A stretch of 64,000 nucleotides of DNA from Cryptomeria japonica (GCF_030272615.1 NC_081405.1:313926235-313990234); one strand, 5' to 3'; shown: positions 1 to 11,598, counted from the stretch's first letter. Translations and numbers: made by a program. Notes: generated by a model from the letters alone, not told the origin.

Positions 1-236
1 TGTGTTTTAAAAGAACATTGAGAGGCTCATTCGGTTTATGCTTGGTTTATGTTTGGAGATTGTTTCTTTGGGGAGTTTCTGGGAAGCTCTTGTTTACAGC
101 AGGTTTGAGGACGCAAACCCTCGATCTTGGAGGTAGTGGACGGAAACCCATTGTCAGTTGGAGTTATCATTCAGGTGGCTCACTTTGTGCTTCAGTTTTA
201 TTTATTGGTTATCCAATCTGATTGTAAGTTCTGTGG
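1..236 (+). repeat. 5' LTR, first visible part
   Basis: This block is about 90% identical by eye to 9843-10072 of the right LTR. The beginning of the LTR lies before the window. The match stops exactly at the TGTGG duplication (232-236) and resumes at 4575. Confidence 0.9.
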
Positions 237-2814
237 TGTTGGTGTCTGTTTTATCATCTACCAAACATTAGGATAGGATACCCGAAGGTGTTCTATCCTC
301 TCCTGAAAAATCACTATTGATTCCAAAGTCTATATGTGCGAACAAGCGACTTTAATGGAATAGCTTCTTGGGTAGTGTATGCTGAAATTTTAAAGGGGAC
401 TTATGTTTAACAAGTATCTTGAACTGCTGGACTTAGATGGATTTAGCAATTTTAGGCTCTTCTCTTTTTTGGATTTTTTTGGATTTAGACTTTCAAAAGA
501 AAGGGAAAAAAGGATAAGGTTTGAGAAGGCTAATCTAATCCTACAAATTCTGGAGACGGTATCAACTGGGTGCTCTCGAGAAACCAAACCTTGCTTCGCC
601 ACACTAGGGACAACTACACAAGGCCGGTGCAATCTTCAATGGGTTGTGCTTATGATCGAGATGTTGGGATGCACAGGGGATGGGCTCAGACTAACTTTGC
701 ACGGTAGAGTGGAAATCATCCATTTACCAAAAGTATGAGCGGAGATACACCATCAATTGACACTTATCAAATCCTTCATTCAAATTAACAACAATGAAAG
801 CAAATCTAAATTAATTCTAACTAAGTGTTTGAGGCAATTGAAACCATGCAAATCATTCAAATAATAGAGATTACAAAGCAGCGCGCATGCAATATATTAT
901 CTGGAAATGACCTTAAGCAACAATACATCAAAAACCTCACACCCTCCAAATGAGAGGAGGTAGCCTTATATAGTTTCTCAAAAATAAATGAACGACCGAG
1001 ATCAAACAGTGATCAAGGGCCCATATTGAAAGCTACAAACCCTAATTAGGGTTTCCCAAAACTAACTACCCTCGACCAATGAGAAAATTACATTTGGGAC
1101 ACTTGTCCTTCTTGCTATAAATGAACCATCAATGAAAATAGAAGGTTGTTCCATTGTGAAGTGTGCCCTTCTAGAAGCTTCTGGATAAGTCAGGGTCATC
1201 GAACTTGGACATGTTGACTTGGAGCGATCTGATAGGTTGGAAGATGACGAGGCGCCACCTCAACGTGTTGAATGTCTTCCTTGAATTTTCCAATTTGTGT
1301 CAAGAAATTGTCTAAGTATGGAAATTTGATTCCTTCTTGTCACCATTTGATTCTGCTTGGGAGCTTGTCTTTTTTTTAATTTCTTCAGGAGATGAAATCC
1401 TTCAAGAAGTTGGAAATTTATTTAACTTTTCCATATTTTCACTACGTTTGAGAACTTTTTTTTCTTAATACCTTGAGATTCTTTCAAGTGCCTCGAATTT
1501 GGAGAAGCAATCTCTTCGCGAAGTATTTCTCATACTTAGCCAAATTTTGGCCCTCTCTATGCTCGGACGAACCTTGCTCGTGGTCCCGTCTTTAATTCTG
1601 AACTTGGCTTGAAACTCCATTTGTGTTTTCTGTGACGATCCTGCCTTCAGCTGCCAATTTATGTTGCGTGGGAGGAGGGTAAAAAGCTCTAGATAACCTC
1701 TTGCAAATATAAAATGATGGGATCAAGCTGTTCAGACATTCCCTGTGATCATGCCCTCCTTCTTGATACCCTGAAATTTGGAGAAGAATTTCTCCATGCC
1801 TTCATCATAACTGGGGAAACTGGAATTTTCTTTGTGAAACATTTCCCATACTTAGCCAAATTTTGGCTATCTTCACGCTCGGATGAACCTTGCCCGTGCA
1901 CTTGTCCTCAATCTTTCATTCGGCTTGAAACTCCAGCTGCAATCTCTATGATGATCCCGCTTCTATTTCCTCTTGCGACCTGTAAAACCAAAGGAAAATA
2001 AGTTAGAAATCTATCTTGGATTAAAGAAAATCGAGGCTGCGAATGGCTAAGTGTCGGAAAATTTCATCTTATACTTAGCCATAAAAAACTTGAAATTTCT
2101 TTTGAAAAACCTTTCAATCTCAAGGATGGTCGTGATCGTAAATCAACACTGAGTGTCATAGCTTTGAAAATCTTTCTTACTTAGCCAAAAAAAATGATTT
2201 TCTTTCTCCAAAATTTTCGAAAAACCATTTATTAAATTCTGGAAAATATTCAGAAAAGATCCATAAATCTGTATCATGAATCTAGTTTGACCTTCGAATG
2301 GATAGAAGTAGGGCTAGAATTTTCTCAAGAACACTCAGAAAATTCAGAAAAGGTTCAATAATTCTTCTTCCTACTATTTGTCTTTCTCCAAAAATCTGTG
2401 GAACTTTTATCAAAAAAGTTATTCAACTTCCAGCAATATCCAAAACTTTCTCCAGATGATCTTCAAACTGAAATACTTTACTAAGCTCTTCTTAGTAACT
2501 TCGAACTTGTTGGTGTAGAAATGAAATTTGCAATGAAGTATTTGTAAATAACATTAAATCCTCGATTAGAAACCCTTAAAATCTTCCAACTCATACTTCC
2601 AATTCTAACTTCACTCTTTAGGAAAGTGTTGTCATGTTTCTAAGTTTGAAGAAAATGTCTTCCAAAAGTTTCCAATTTGGCTTATAAGTTGAAATAATTA
2701 TTAATCTTCCAATATTCTCTTTTTGAAAACTTTCCATTTTGGCTTCTAAGTTCGAAATCTTGAAGGATTTTCATGACATCACTTGCATTTTTATTGATTT
2801 TGCTTGACTTTCAT

Positions 2815-3660
2815 GTTTAGGCGGACTTTTGGAGGCTTACCTTCACATCCATCAAACTTGGGTGGACTTTATTACCTCTTCAAGGCATGGCGGAGTTTAG
2901 GAAGGTCTCCATATAGCGGACTTTGATGCTACCTCCACCAAGGCGGACCCTCCCTTTCCCTCTTCAAGGCGGACTTTGGGAGGATGACTACTAGGGCGGA
3001 GTTTGAAGCTCTGGTAACTTGCTTGAGGGCGGAGTTTCTTGAACCTCTCTCACAACCTTTTCAAGGCCTAGGGCGGAGTTTTCTTAAGGCTCTTCAACAT
3101 TATGCTTAGCACCAAAGGCGGAGTTTGAAGACTTCTCCTTCAAGCATAGCGGACTTTGGACATTCCTCTAGCTTAGTCATGGTTAAGTCAAGGCGGAGTT
3201 TGAGGGCACCTTCCCAAGACATGGCGGACTTTTGCTGGTCTTCAACCAGCATGGCAGACTTCTAGAAGCTCTCTATCATCTCCTTTTGGATAGGGCGGAG
3301 TTTTGATGCTACCTCCACCAAGGCGGACTTTGGTGATACCTCTTCAACATTTGAAGGCCTAGGGCGGAATTTTCACAAGGCTCTTCATCATCATACTTAG
3401 TATCTTGGGCGGAGTTTGAAGACTTCTCCAACATGGGCGGACTTTTGGAGACTCTCCCTTGGGCAAACTTTGGTGACTCTTCATCAAGAGCGGACTTCTA
3501 ACTTAACCTTTATATGGCGGACTTTATGGAGGTCACCATCATCTTGCTAGGATAGGGTGGACTTTTGAGTGTTGGCCAAGGCGACTTGCACACCATCATG
3601 GGCGGAGTTTAGAGCTCTCTCTTCAAGACGGACTCTTTGAAGGCTCTCAAGAGGGCAGAC
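2815..3660 (+). repeat. Degenerate GGCGGA(C/G)TTTG motif array
   Basis: About twenty copies of a GGCGGACTTTGG or GGCGGAGTTTGA core are spaced irregularly, roughly 25-60 bases apart, with CT-rich spacer such as CTCTTCAAG. The spacers are related but not identical, so this is an old degenerate array and not a fresh satellite. It lies inside the 237-4569 insertion. Confidence 0.8.
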
Positions 3661-3738
3661 TATATATGAAATATAACATTTAAGTATAAGTGGACATATT
3701 GAAATACCACTTATACTTTATGTTATATTTCATATATA
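3661..3738. repeat. Near-perfect inverted repeat, 33-bp arms
   Basis: The left arm 3661-3693 (TATATATGAAATATAACA...GTATAAGTGG) and right arm 3707-3738 are reverse complements with essentially one mismatch/indel around a 13-base spacer. It could be a tiny MITE, a foldback or a transcript hairpin. No clear TSD is visible. Confidence 0.85.
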
Positions 3739-4574
3739 TTGTCAGGATGTTTGAGAGTGGTTTCAGATCTCTAGGACTAATAATGCAAAATCTAGTTTTT
3801 GGAGGATTCTCCAATTTTCCAGACTTAGTCAAATTTCAGGATCAGGATGACATTCCAGACTTAGCCAAATTTCAGGACATTTGAGGATCAGGGTGATTTT
3901 TCGAGCTGATTATCCTTTGAATGTGCTATGACCCTCTAAAATATAGGAACTTAGTTTTTTGGGTCAAAACTTGAAAATTTTCGATCACGATCGGAGCAGG
4001 TCAGTGGTATCAGTGCAAACCCTAGGTTCCCATCCCGAAAAAACAAAAAGCCTAAAATCTAGGGATTTAGCTTTTTAGGTCAAAACTTGGAATTTTTGAG
4101 TCCCGGTCGAAGCTGGTCAGTGGTGTAAGTGTAAACCCTAGGTTCGCATCCCGAAAAAGCAATTCAGGTATCCCTAAAATCTAGGAAAAGACTTTCTAAA
4201 AATAGCCACACCGGGGATCGGGCTGAAAATGCCAAAAACCAAACTTCCTAAAAAATAGGAAAAAGCGAAAAAGCAAACTTTCTAAAAATAGAAAGTTGTC
4301 CAAATTCGTCCAAATCAATTGCGATCTTCGTCCTTTGGCCTTTCTAAGCACTTTGGTGGTGTTCATACTTTGTTATCACTTGGCTTGCAAAAACTAGCTT
4401 TCAATCCTTAGGACTCAAACCGTTCAAAACTGAGCAAGGCTTGGCAAAACTGAGCAAGGCTTGGCAAAACTGAGGCAGAAGGCCACAAGACACTAACAAA
4501 AACCCTAGAAAGCAGGAAATGAGAAGGTCCCCATTTGCAATGGGGCGATGTGTGAAAAAGGTCACAACATGTGG

Positions 4575-4780
4575 CTACGATTGGGTTTTTCTGTTGTTTA
4601 TCTATTTAAGATTTGAGGTTTGGTTCATATCTAAATTTCAGAAAATCCGTCTTCAATCTGAAATTTAATGATTTTCAGTGTAATTTGGTGAAAATAACGA
4701 AATCAATAATATGCAAATGGAATGTTAAATTTCTGTGGTTCATCGTTCAAATTTCTGGAATAAATATCCCTAAATATTTT
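4575..4780 (+). repeat. 5' LTR, second part
   Basis: Matches 10073-10277 of the right LTR closely and ends two to three bases before the primer-binding site. The end has lost four G bases compared with the right LTR (CCCTAAATATTT against CCCTAAGGGGATATTT). Confidence 0.88.
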
Positions 4781-4782
4781 TG

Positions 4783-4797
4783 TGGTATCAGAGCTGG
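4783..4797 (+). promoter_or_regulatory. Primer-binding site (tRNA-iMet type)
   Basis: TGGTATCAGAGCTGG directly follows the left LTR. TGGTATCAGAGC is the usual plant retrotransposon site complementary to the 3' end of initiator-methionine tRNA, and it fixes the element's strand as plus. Confidence 0.92.
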
Positions 4798-7700
4798 TTT
4801 TTCTGCCAGCCTGTGAGGAAAAAGTGAAGCGCTTGATTATTTTTTTGGAAGATAAATTCGTGTGGATCAGTAGCTTGTTTCAAAATTAAGAGATTGGCAA
4901 ATAATCTCTTGATTTCATTATCGAAGATTTATTTTATAAAGTCTTGACAGATATTGTTCAAAATAAAGTTTATTAATCCCGAATGTGATATCAGCCTAAT
5001 TTTAGTGGGTCTGGTTATTTCTTGGTTCTATTGCAAGTTTTGGCAATTGAGCAGTGGGGCCTGTTATGTGTTTGAATAATTTTTATCTATAGTTTCTGCT
5101 TAAAGTTATGATTGCCGTGATAAATTGAGGAATAGCCGTGAATATTTATGTGGCTGTTTAATCTTTGATAAAATTTCCTATATTCTACGTTGCCACTGGA
5201 GTTTTTTAGAGAGCCATTTTACGGATGCCATTATTCATAACGAATTCGGGAGAAGAGTTTTTGATTCTGGAGAAGTGTCTTGGTTATTCCTAAATGAATT
5301 CCATTCCTCCTGTAGTGTGGCTTCGAAGTGCAGATTTCAGCCAGGCGAGCTGCATCCCACAAATCAGAGTTCTCCTGCAAGACCACAATTTTGAATTTAG
5401 ACGGTGAGGGGGTTAGCATTGTGGAATTTCCAGAAGTTGATTTTGTGTATGAATGTTGGAGTCGGGCTTCAAAAAAAAGAAAAACAGTGCAATAACTTTA
5501 GGTGGAGCGTTTCATAATCTAAAGATTTGTGAAGAGCTGTTTTGGGCTAAAGAAAGGTCGGGTCCCTATTGTGAGTCTTTCTTGAGACGAGAGTCTGAAG
5601 AGCTCTTTAGCAGGCATTGATATTTGGTGAAGACTATAGTAATAAGCTTCAGGAGATTTTTTATTTTGGTCAGCTCTCACTTGTGGCTCAGCACAAGCAA
5701 ATTCGTGGGGTTTCCTGAAGCTGTAGTTTTCTATCGAATCTTTCTGAGGTCGTGAAACTCCCTTGAGTGGCGGATTGGTATCGCTAGTATTTTGTTTCTC
5801 TGCTTCCAAACTTTCATGCCGTGCAATCTGGTTTACAGCGTGACTTTTTGGGTCATTTTGGAAAAATAAAGCTTAAGGTATGAAGGTTTCTTGCCAGTCG
5901 TTGAAATTTGGAAATATGGTGCAGAGCGTACAAGAAGTCGTTTCATCTTCTTGTCGAGCAAACGCAGCCTCTTCATATCGGGAAGCTTTCCTTGAATATG
6001 GGCGTTACTTCTGTAAGGCACTGTGATAACCTTTGTCGTCTCTGTTAGAGTGTGTATCACTTGGAGATGTTAGTTTTGGGCAGGGATATTTGGAGGGAGC
6101 CTTTTTTACCTAACTCTGCAAAAAACTGTGAAATATCTTGAATAAGCGGTCTTCAAATTATCGTCTTTCATACCGGGAGGTTCTAATATTGTAACAGACT
6201 TCTTCCTTGGCGGGAGGTTCTGTATTTCTTTGGTGGCCGTTTCTTCCATGATTGGCTTGACTGTTGGTGGCTTGGTTTTTTGGGCATAGTTTGAAGTTGT
6301 CGATTAACTTCCAGCATCAGACTCTGTTGGTATCACCGTTACATCTGCCAACCACCTCTTTTGGAATTGCAGTGGGGAATTGAAACTGAACTGCCGATGA
6401 GCTCATCATTAGCAAATATTGGTGAATTTTGTAATCATCTAAGTGCCGTGGGGACGTGGCTGGAAGATAGGTAAAGGGGAGCCGCTGTTTGATTCTTGAA
6501 CGCCATTGGGGTCTACGCTCTGCGTGAAGCCATTTGAGCCTCTGTAGCAGTCAACAGAGGCAGCGGCTTAGACAGCCAAAGCTGATTGCAGCATATTCTA
6601 ACAAGGTCGTCCTTTTAGTGTGCTGGGAGAGCGTAGAAACTGGTCAGTGAGCCGTAGAGTAGCCATCGCCAGTCAACTTCACAAACGTGGTTTTGGTGAG
6701 TCCTAGACGTGTAGACTTGAAACTTACTACAGCAGCAGTGGTACGAATATCATTCTGCAAGTGCGCAGTAGATGGTTACAGCTACTACTCTCAGGAAGAA
6801 AGGTGCCATAATCGATTCCAGCCATTTGCACACATTAAGCTGATTGTCGCCTGAATCTTCGCAGTAATATGGTATTACAATCGAGTTGAAACATTCAATT
6901 GTATTAACAGCAGGTCGTTGGGCTTAGTTAATTGTGTCATAGTCATTAGGGAAAGAGCTGGGCGTAAATAATACTCCTTGTTGGGCGTGCGAAGTATCTA
7001 CTGCTGGGCGTGAACATTATAAGTGGCTGGGCGTGATCTTATTAGTGCTTAGAGAGAGTTTTGAGACCAAATACATTTGGCGTGAGCTGAACTTACAACA
7101 CTTACCTTGTTTGGGCGTGAAATGTACTTGCTTGTTGTTGTGTTTTCGACTGAAGGCAGCAGACCTGGACGTAATTTGTGTTGGCAGCGTGGGAAGCAGC
7201 AGTTCACAGCAGGCCGAGTAGTGCATTCAATTGCTTCTTTCATAGCAGTAGTCAAACCAGGTTCCCAAATCGGTACACTTTGAATCGATATTGTATTTTG
7301 TAATTTGAAAATTAGTGGTGTTGCCAATGTTTTCTAGAAAAATGAGTGCACTGTGTAAGAAAAGTTAAATCTGATGCATCTTATGTCCAAATTTAATATA
7401 TATTCAGTCTAGTGCAAAACATAGAACATTTTCAGTTAGTCTGTGCATTCCACTTGAATATCGGTTTGCTTCATGAATGTCAAATGCCAAACTCCAAACG
7501 CACCAGGGGCAACTAAACTATAGTCCCAAAAACAAAAAAAATAAAATAAAATAATCAGTCAATCTTTCCCTCAGACAAGGTATTCTATCACAGGGGCAAT
7601 TGAAAAATTTCAGACATCCTAATTTGCAGAATAGGACAGCCTATTGCAGTGGTACACAGAAAAACTCGAGGAAAGAGAAAAAAAAACTCAGACCTTAATT

Positions 7701-7823
7701 GGTTGATTGCCCTCTCTGAGGGAAAAACTAACAGCAGATAGGCCACTGCTTATTTCAGTTCTCAGCTGAGACGAAGTCTTGTTAGCTTATTGGAAGAATC
7801 AGAAACTTGATTTCAGTTCAACT
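4798..7823 (+). other. Long non-coding leader of the PDS5-carrying element
   Basis: This 3-kb stretch between primer site and PDS5-like ORF has no long ORF and no recognisable gag or pol. ORFs of 60-96 codons occur on both strands (for example minus 5519-5809 and 5833-6060) without similarity I can name. A short run of TGGGCGTG-like motifs lies at 6955-7125. The last few hundred bases could be 5' UTR acquired together with the gene fragment. Confidence 0.6.
6955..7125 (+). repeat. Short TGGGCGTG motif run
   Basis: Six TGGGCGT(G/A) or similar motifs occur, the first four about 21 bases apart (near 6960, 6982, 7003, 7024) and two later ones near 7079 and 7115. The function is unknown. Confidence 0.5.
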
Positions 7824-8609
7824 ATGGCAACAGAGGACATTAAACAGTTGGCCAGAACACTTAATTTAGCAGGCAGCAAGCTCAGTGAACATTCTCAGTC
7901 AAGGGGTGATATTTTGAAAACTTTGAATAAGGTAGAGGAATGTTTGATTTATGTGGACCAGTCACCTCATGATTTGTTACAGTTGGCTATGTCTCCTATA
8001 GTGACTACCTTAAAACAACACAGGTTGTTAAGGCATCCAGATGATGAAATTAAGTTGGTGGTTGCTTCTTGCCTATCTGAGATCATGAGGATTATAACAC
8101 CCCAAGAACCTTACGATGATGATACAATGAAAGAGGTTTTACAACTGGTTGTGGAGAGTCTACATGGGTTGTATAATGTCAAAGACCCTACTTTTGGTAA
8201 GAGGGCTAAAATTTTAGACATTATTGCAAGGACACGATCATTTGTCCTCATGTTGGATCTCCAATGTAATGAGTTGATTCTTCAGATGTTCAATTGTGTC
8301 ATTGCTGAAATCAGGAAATGCCATTCAGATAAAGTGAAGAGATATATGTTCAACATATTGTCCATGATCCTAGATGAGGATGATGATATCTGCAGGAAGT
8401 TAAAAACAGATTTGTTAGCTATTTGGAGAGAGGAGCTGGTAGTCTCACCTTGTGCTTATAAGTTCTCCAAAAGGTTGTTTGAGCAGAAAACTGAAAGATT
8501 TAGGGAACAGATGATGAAAGGATTGAAGAATTCCACAAGGAAACACCTTGCAGCCTTGAAATTTCATTTGAAGAAGATGCAATTGATACACCATCACTTT
8601 AATTTCTGA
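7824..8609 (+). pseudogene. PDS5-like N-terminal HEAT-repeat fragment captured by a retrotransposon
   Basis: PDS5 binds the cohesin ring in the nucleus and controls sister-chromatid cohesion. The ORF starts at ATG 7824 (reading MATEDIKQL; the frame is open upstream to 7779). It follows the plant PDS5 N-terminus in order: AGSKL near residue 16, DQSP in the first helices, LLRHPDDEIKLVVASCLSEI near residue 65, then ITPQEPYDDD and MKEVLQLVVESL, then MLDLQCNELILQMF near residue 140 and LDEDDDICRKL. That is about 235 residues of HEAT helices, against well over 800 residues in full PDS5 proteins. No intron interrupts it, although plant PDS5 genes have many, so cDNA capture is likely. Near 8504-8545 the frame probably shifts: the tail in this frame (KNSTRKH...) looks spurious, whereas another frame gives acidic protein-like sequence. 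The identification is firm; present expression is unknown. Confidence 0.87.
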
Positions 8610-9271
8610 TTTGGGACAACAAAGGTTTATCTTTGCAATCACATGGATTTGCAGCTTTAACACATAAAAATATTAATGAACAAGGGACTACAAGTGTTGG
8701 AACCCATAGTGTGGGTATCGGGCAAAAACAATTCAGTGAAGAGGTGTTTGGGAGGGATGAAGATATGACACAAAGGTATGGTAGCAATTCTGAATTTTGT
8801 AACAGCAGTCATACTTCTTTACGCCATCATGAGGTAACTATTTTTTCACATGAGGATGTTGATAAGCAGAGTTTTTCTAGTTTTGAAATTTTACTAAATG
8901 GTGATCAATCCATGGGTGAAGAAGTTGATTTTCTTGATGAAACTTGTAGTGAATCAGACTTTCATGTGTTATCAGTGTTGGGTAGTGAAGGCGTATACAC
9001 CACAATCTTGACATTGTCATCTATTTCTCTTGATGGGGCAACGGTATATTTGTTGCTTGATGACTTCATGCTCTTTGATTTCTTTTGGACTAGTGGCTGT
9101 CCTAGTTGGAATCATATAGCACTTCCTGATTTTACATTGAATACATCAGCGATTCAGTGGTATGGGAGTGTTGATGAATGCTTCTCTTGGATAGAGATGA
9201 GGTGTGGGGGGTTTTCCTTTGATTGGCATTGGTTTGGTGACATGTTTGAAATTATTTATGTTGCTGATTAG
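8510..9271 (+). pseudogene. Downstream ORF continuing from the PDS5-like segment, unknown
   Basis: In a different frame from the PDS5-like ORF, coding-like sequence runs from about 8510 (acidic, including SFEEDAIDTP), crosses one TAA near 8606 and continues open to 9271. The longest open piece is 212 codons and has no early ATG; the first ATG in frame is at 8765. It is rich in Ser, Asp, Glu and aromatic residues, with segments such as MGEEVDFLDE and LLDDFMLFDFFW. I do not recognise a domain. It could be the remainder of a chimeric captured protein, a second captured fragment or element-specific sequence. Confidence 0.45.
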
Positions 9272-9616
9272 AGTTATGGCATCGAGTTTAGATATCCCTT
9301 CATATTGGTTTATGGGCATGAGAGGGTTCATCTTCATCTTGTCGTGTTGTTCTACATGTGTGGACGGTTACTTCAAGGTGAACAGCTGACAGATTCTTTC
9401 ATTACTTATAGCGGGTTCAATAGGTTGATATGGGATCTAGGTAGTGATATGTTTGGTGCATTGGCTCTTGCGGACTGTGATATGTTGCTACACCGTGGGT
9501 TTGTAGATGTTTTAGTTAGTGTGGCGCAGTGGATTTGTAGAACAGTGTTCTTGAGGATGGTTTGGGATCCAAGTATTGGTAAGTAGATCCATGATTGCTT
9601 GAGGACAAGCAATCTT
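9272..9616 (+). other. 3' untranslated interior of the element
   Basis: No convincing gene is present; the ORF at 9305-9586 overlaps and has no recognisable domain. It ends in TGCTTGAGGACAAGCAATC, a conserved stretch also found on the minus strand at 46310-46335 before another LTR. Confidence 0.55.
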
Positions 9617-9630
9617 TAAGGAGGGAGGAC
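9617..9630 (+). promoter_or_regulatory. Polypurine tract
   Basis: AAGGAGGGAGGA lies directly before the TGTAATATCCCC start of the right LTR, the expected position for the plus-strand primer of reverse transcription. Confidence 0.85.
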
Positions 9631-10277
9631 TGTAATATCCCCTTTTTGGGACATTAGGAAATCCATTCAAATAATTAAGTTTAAGTTGTCAAAACATAAA
9701 ACTTTAAAGACAACTTAAATTAATTATTTATTAAAGCTAATTAAAGTGACTTTAATGTCAACATCAAATTATAAAATAAAGTCACTTTACTATTAAAGGG
9801 GAATACCAAGAGACAAGAAGGGGAAATTGAAGAGACACAAGGTTGTGCTTTAAAAGAACATTGAGAGGCTCATTCGGTTTATGTTTAGAGATTGTTTCTT
9901 TGGAGAGTTTCTGGGAAGCTCTTGTTTACAGCAGGTTTGAGGACGCAAACCCTCGAGCTTAGAGGCAGTGGACGAAACCCATTGTCAGTTGGAGTTATCA
10001 TTCAAGTGGGTCACTTTGTGCTTTAGTTTTATTTATTAGTTATCCAATCTGACTGTAAGTTTTGTGGCTATGATTGGGTTTTTCTGTTGTTTATCTGTTT
10101 AAGATTTGAGGTTTGGTTCATATCTAAATTTCAGAAAATCTGTCTTCAATCTGAAATTTAATGATTTTAAGTGTAATTTGGTGAAAAAACCGAAATCAAT
10201 TATATGCAAATGGAATGTTAAATTTCTGTGGTTCATCGTTCAAATTTCTGGAATAAATATCCCTAAGGGGATATTTC
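9631..10277 (+). repeat. 3' LTR of the PDS5-carrying element
   Basis: It starts TGTAATATCCCC and ends near GGGGATATTTC, the approximate inverted complement, for about 647 bp. The portion from 9843 matches the split left LTR. The last two bases deviate from the canonical CA, so the boundary is good to a few bases. Confidence 0.88.
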
Positions 10278-10634
10278 TTTTTCCCTATGCAAGGGTTCCT
10301 AACTAACCCCTTAAGATTTGTGATCTTGGACAATTTCTCTCTCATCAATTGTAATCTGTGTTTGGTTGTTTCCTTGAGGCAAACAAAGGTGGAATCCTCA
10401 TTCATTGAGAAGAGGATTAGAAGCATGACACACATGTAAGACATTAATTGCAATGTTCTTTCCTAAATAAGCTCATCTTTTTAGGGTAACAAAATATAGA
10501 ATTCACAATGATAGAAATCAGTAATCATAAATATTCATGTAGTAGATATGTCCAACACAGAGTATACACATGAAAACAAGAAGTCGAAACATGGATAGAT
10601 ACAAGCATACACATATAGATATAGTTTACTTAGT

Positions 10635-10955
10635 CCACAAGAGGCAGGAACGTCCAACTAGGACATAATCCATCCCTTGGGCCAATCAATCTATCATTTT
10701 ACCCTCAAGAGGCAGGATCATCCAACCAAGACCAAAACTATCTCTTGGGCCAATTCACTTTATCTACAAGAGGCAGGAGCGTCCAACCATGACTAGAACC
10801 ATCTCTTGGGCCAATTCACTTTATCCACAAGAGGCAGGAGCATCCAACCAAGACCAGAACCATCAATTGGGCCAATTCACTTTATCCACAAGAGGCAGGA
10901 GCGTGCAGCCAGGACCAGAACCATCTCTTGGGCCAATTCACTTCATCCACAAGAT
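10635..10955 (+). repeat. 61-bp tandem repeat, about five copies
   Basis: Units begin CCACAAGAGGCAGGAGCGTC at about 10635, 10702, 10764, 10825, 10886 and (partial) 10947. The last four intervals are exactly or nearly 61 bp. Each unit ends with TTGGGCCAATTCACTTTAT. It produces a short repetitive ORF at 10789-11088, which I regard as a by-product. Confidence 0.92.
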
Positions 10956-11598
10956 AATTAATCAATCTCTTTATACAAATCTGCATAGGATAACTCTTTA
11001 TAATTCTCTCTTTTCTTGCTGGTGTTTTAATTTATTGTGTTATCCTTCACACCCTTTCCTCCACCACAATTCACAATCCTTTTTGTAGACTCATCAAAAG
11101 AGGCAACTTGATGAAGAGACAACTTTTCAAAGGTTGTCTTTTAAGATAATCATAATTTTCTTTATTAAGAACAAAACACACCCTTTACTAATTGCTACTC
11201 TCATTATCTTAATAAACGTGATGTCGTCATTCAATTTGATTTTCTCTTGTAATCATTGCTAGCTTCTACTTTTCTATTTATTATAAAAGAACTTGCCATC
11301 TTTTAAAAGGTAATTGTCACTGTTTTATCGTTTATCACTAACAAATGTGTTGTCTTCTAATAAATCCCAATCGGTGCTTTATGCTGAATGCCTTAAAGGT
11401 CTTTAATAAAATCGCTGCCCTTGTTATTATTTATCCTCTCATAAACTGATCACTGCCTGTTCTTTTCTTTGTGCTTGATAATTGTTTTGTATATACTGAG
11501 AAAGTCAACCAGACCTAATGAAGTAATCACTGCTTATCTTCTTCACTGCAAACAATAGAGTAAATCTGTTCTTTGTTCCCTCAGGCTGGCAGGAACAT

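Larger units (their letters stand above)
237..4569 (+). mobile_element. 4.3-kb giant LTR-like insertion (TGTTG...CAACA, TSD TGTGG)
   Basis: The unit begins TGTTGGTGTC, ends GGTCACAACA and is flanked by the 5-bp duplication TGTGG (232-236, 4570-4574). It interrupts an LTR that reads continuously once it is removed. TG...CA ends and a 5-bp TSD indicate an LTR retrotransposon product, either a very long solo LTR or a non-coding derivative. No primer site, purine tract or convincing coding region is visible; the short ORFs at 403-738 and 1714-2001 look accidental. It contains a GGCGGA motif array and an inverted repeat. Its last ~70 bases resemble the block beginning at 12927 on the opposite strand, including GGGGCGATGTGTGA, so this is a family present more than once here. 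Confidence 0.85.
1..10277 (+). mobile_element. Non-autonomous LTR retrotransposon carrying a PDS5-like gene fragment
   Basis: Direct repeats at 1-236 plus 4575-4780 and at 9843-10277 are the two LTRs; the left one is split by a later insertion and its first ~210 bases lie outside the window. A tRNA-iMet type primer site follows the left LTR and a purine tract precedes the right one. The motif TTGAGGACAAGC just before the purine tract is common upstream of Ty3/gypsy 3' LTRs, so a gypsy-derived origin is likely. The interior, about 4.85 kb, encodes no gag, protease, integrase or reverse transcriptase that I can find. Instead it holds an intronless PDS5-like ORF and a following ORF. It would have relied on proteins from another element to move. 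Confidence 0.85.

Noticed and set aside
403-738. 111-codon ORF in the first giant insertion
   Set aside because: Overlaps another ORF on the opposite strand, has no domain and lies in LTR-like sequence.
5519-6060. Two adjacent minus-strand ORFs in the PDS5 element leader as a captured antisense gene
   Set aside because: No recognisable family, no shared frame and no supporting signals; the composition is compatible with chance.
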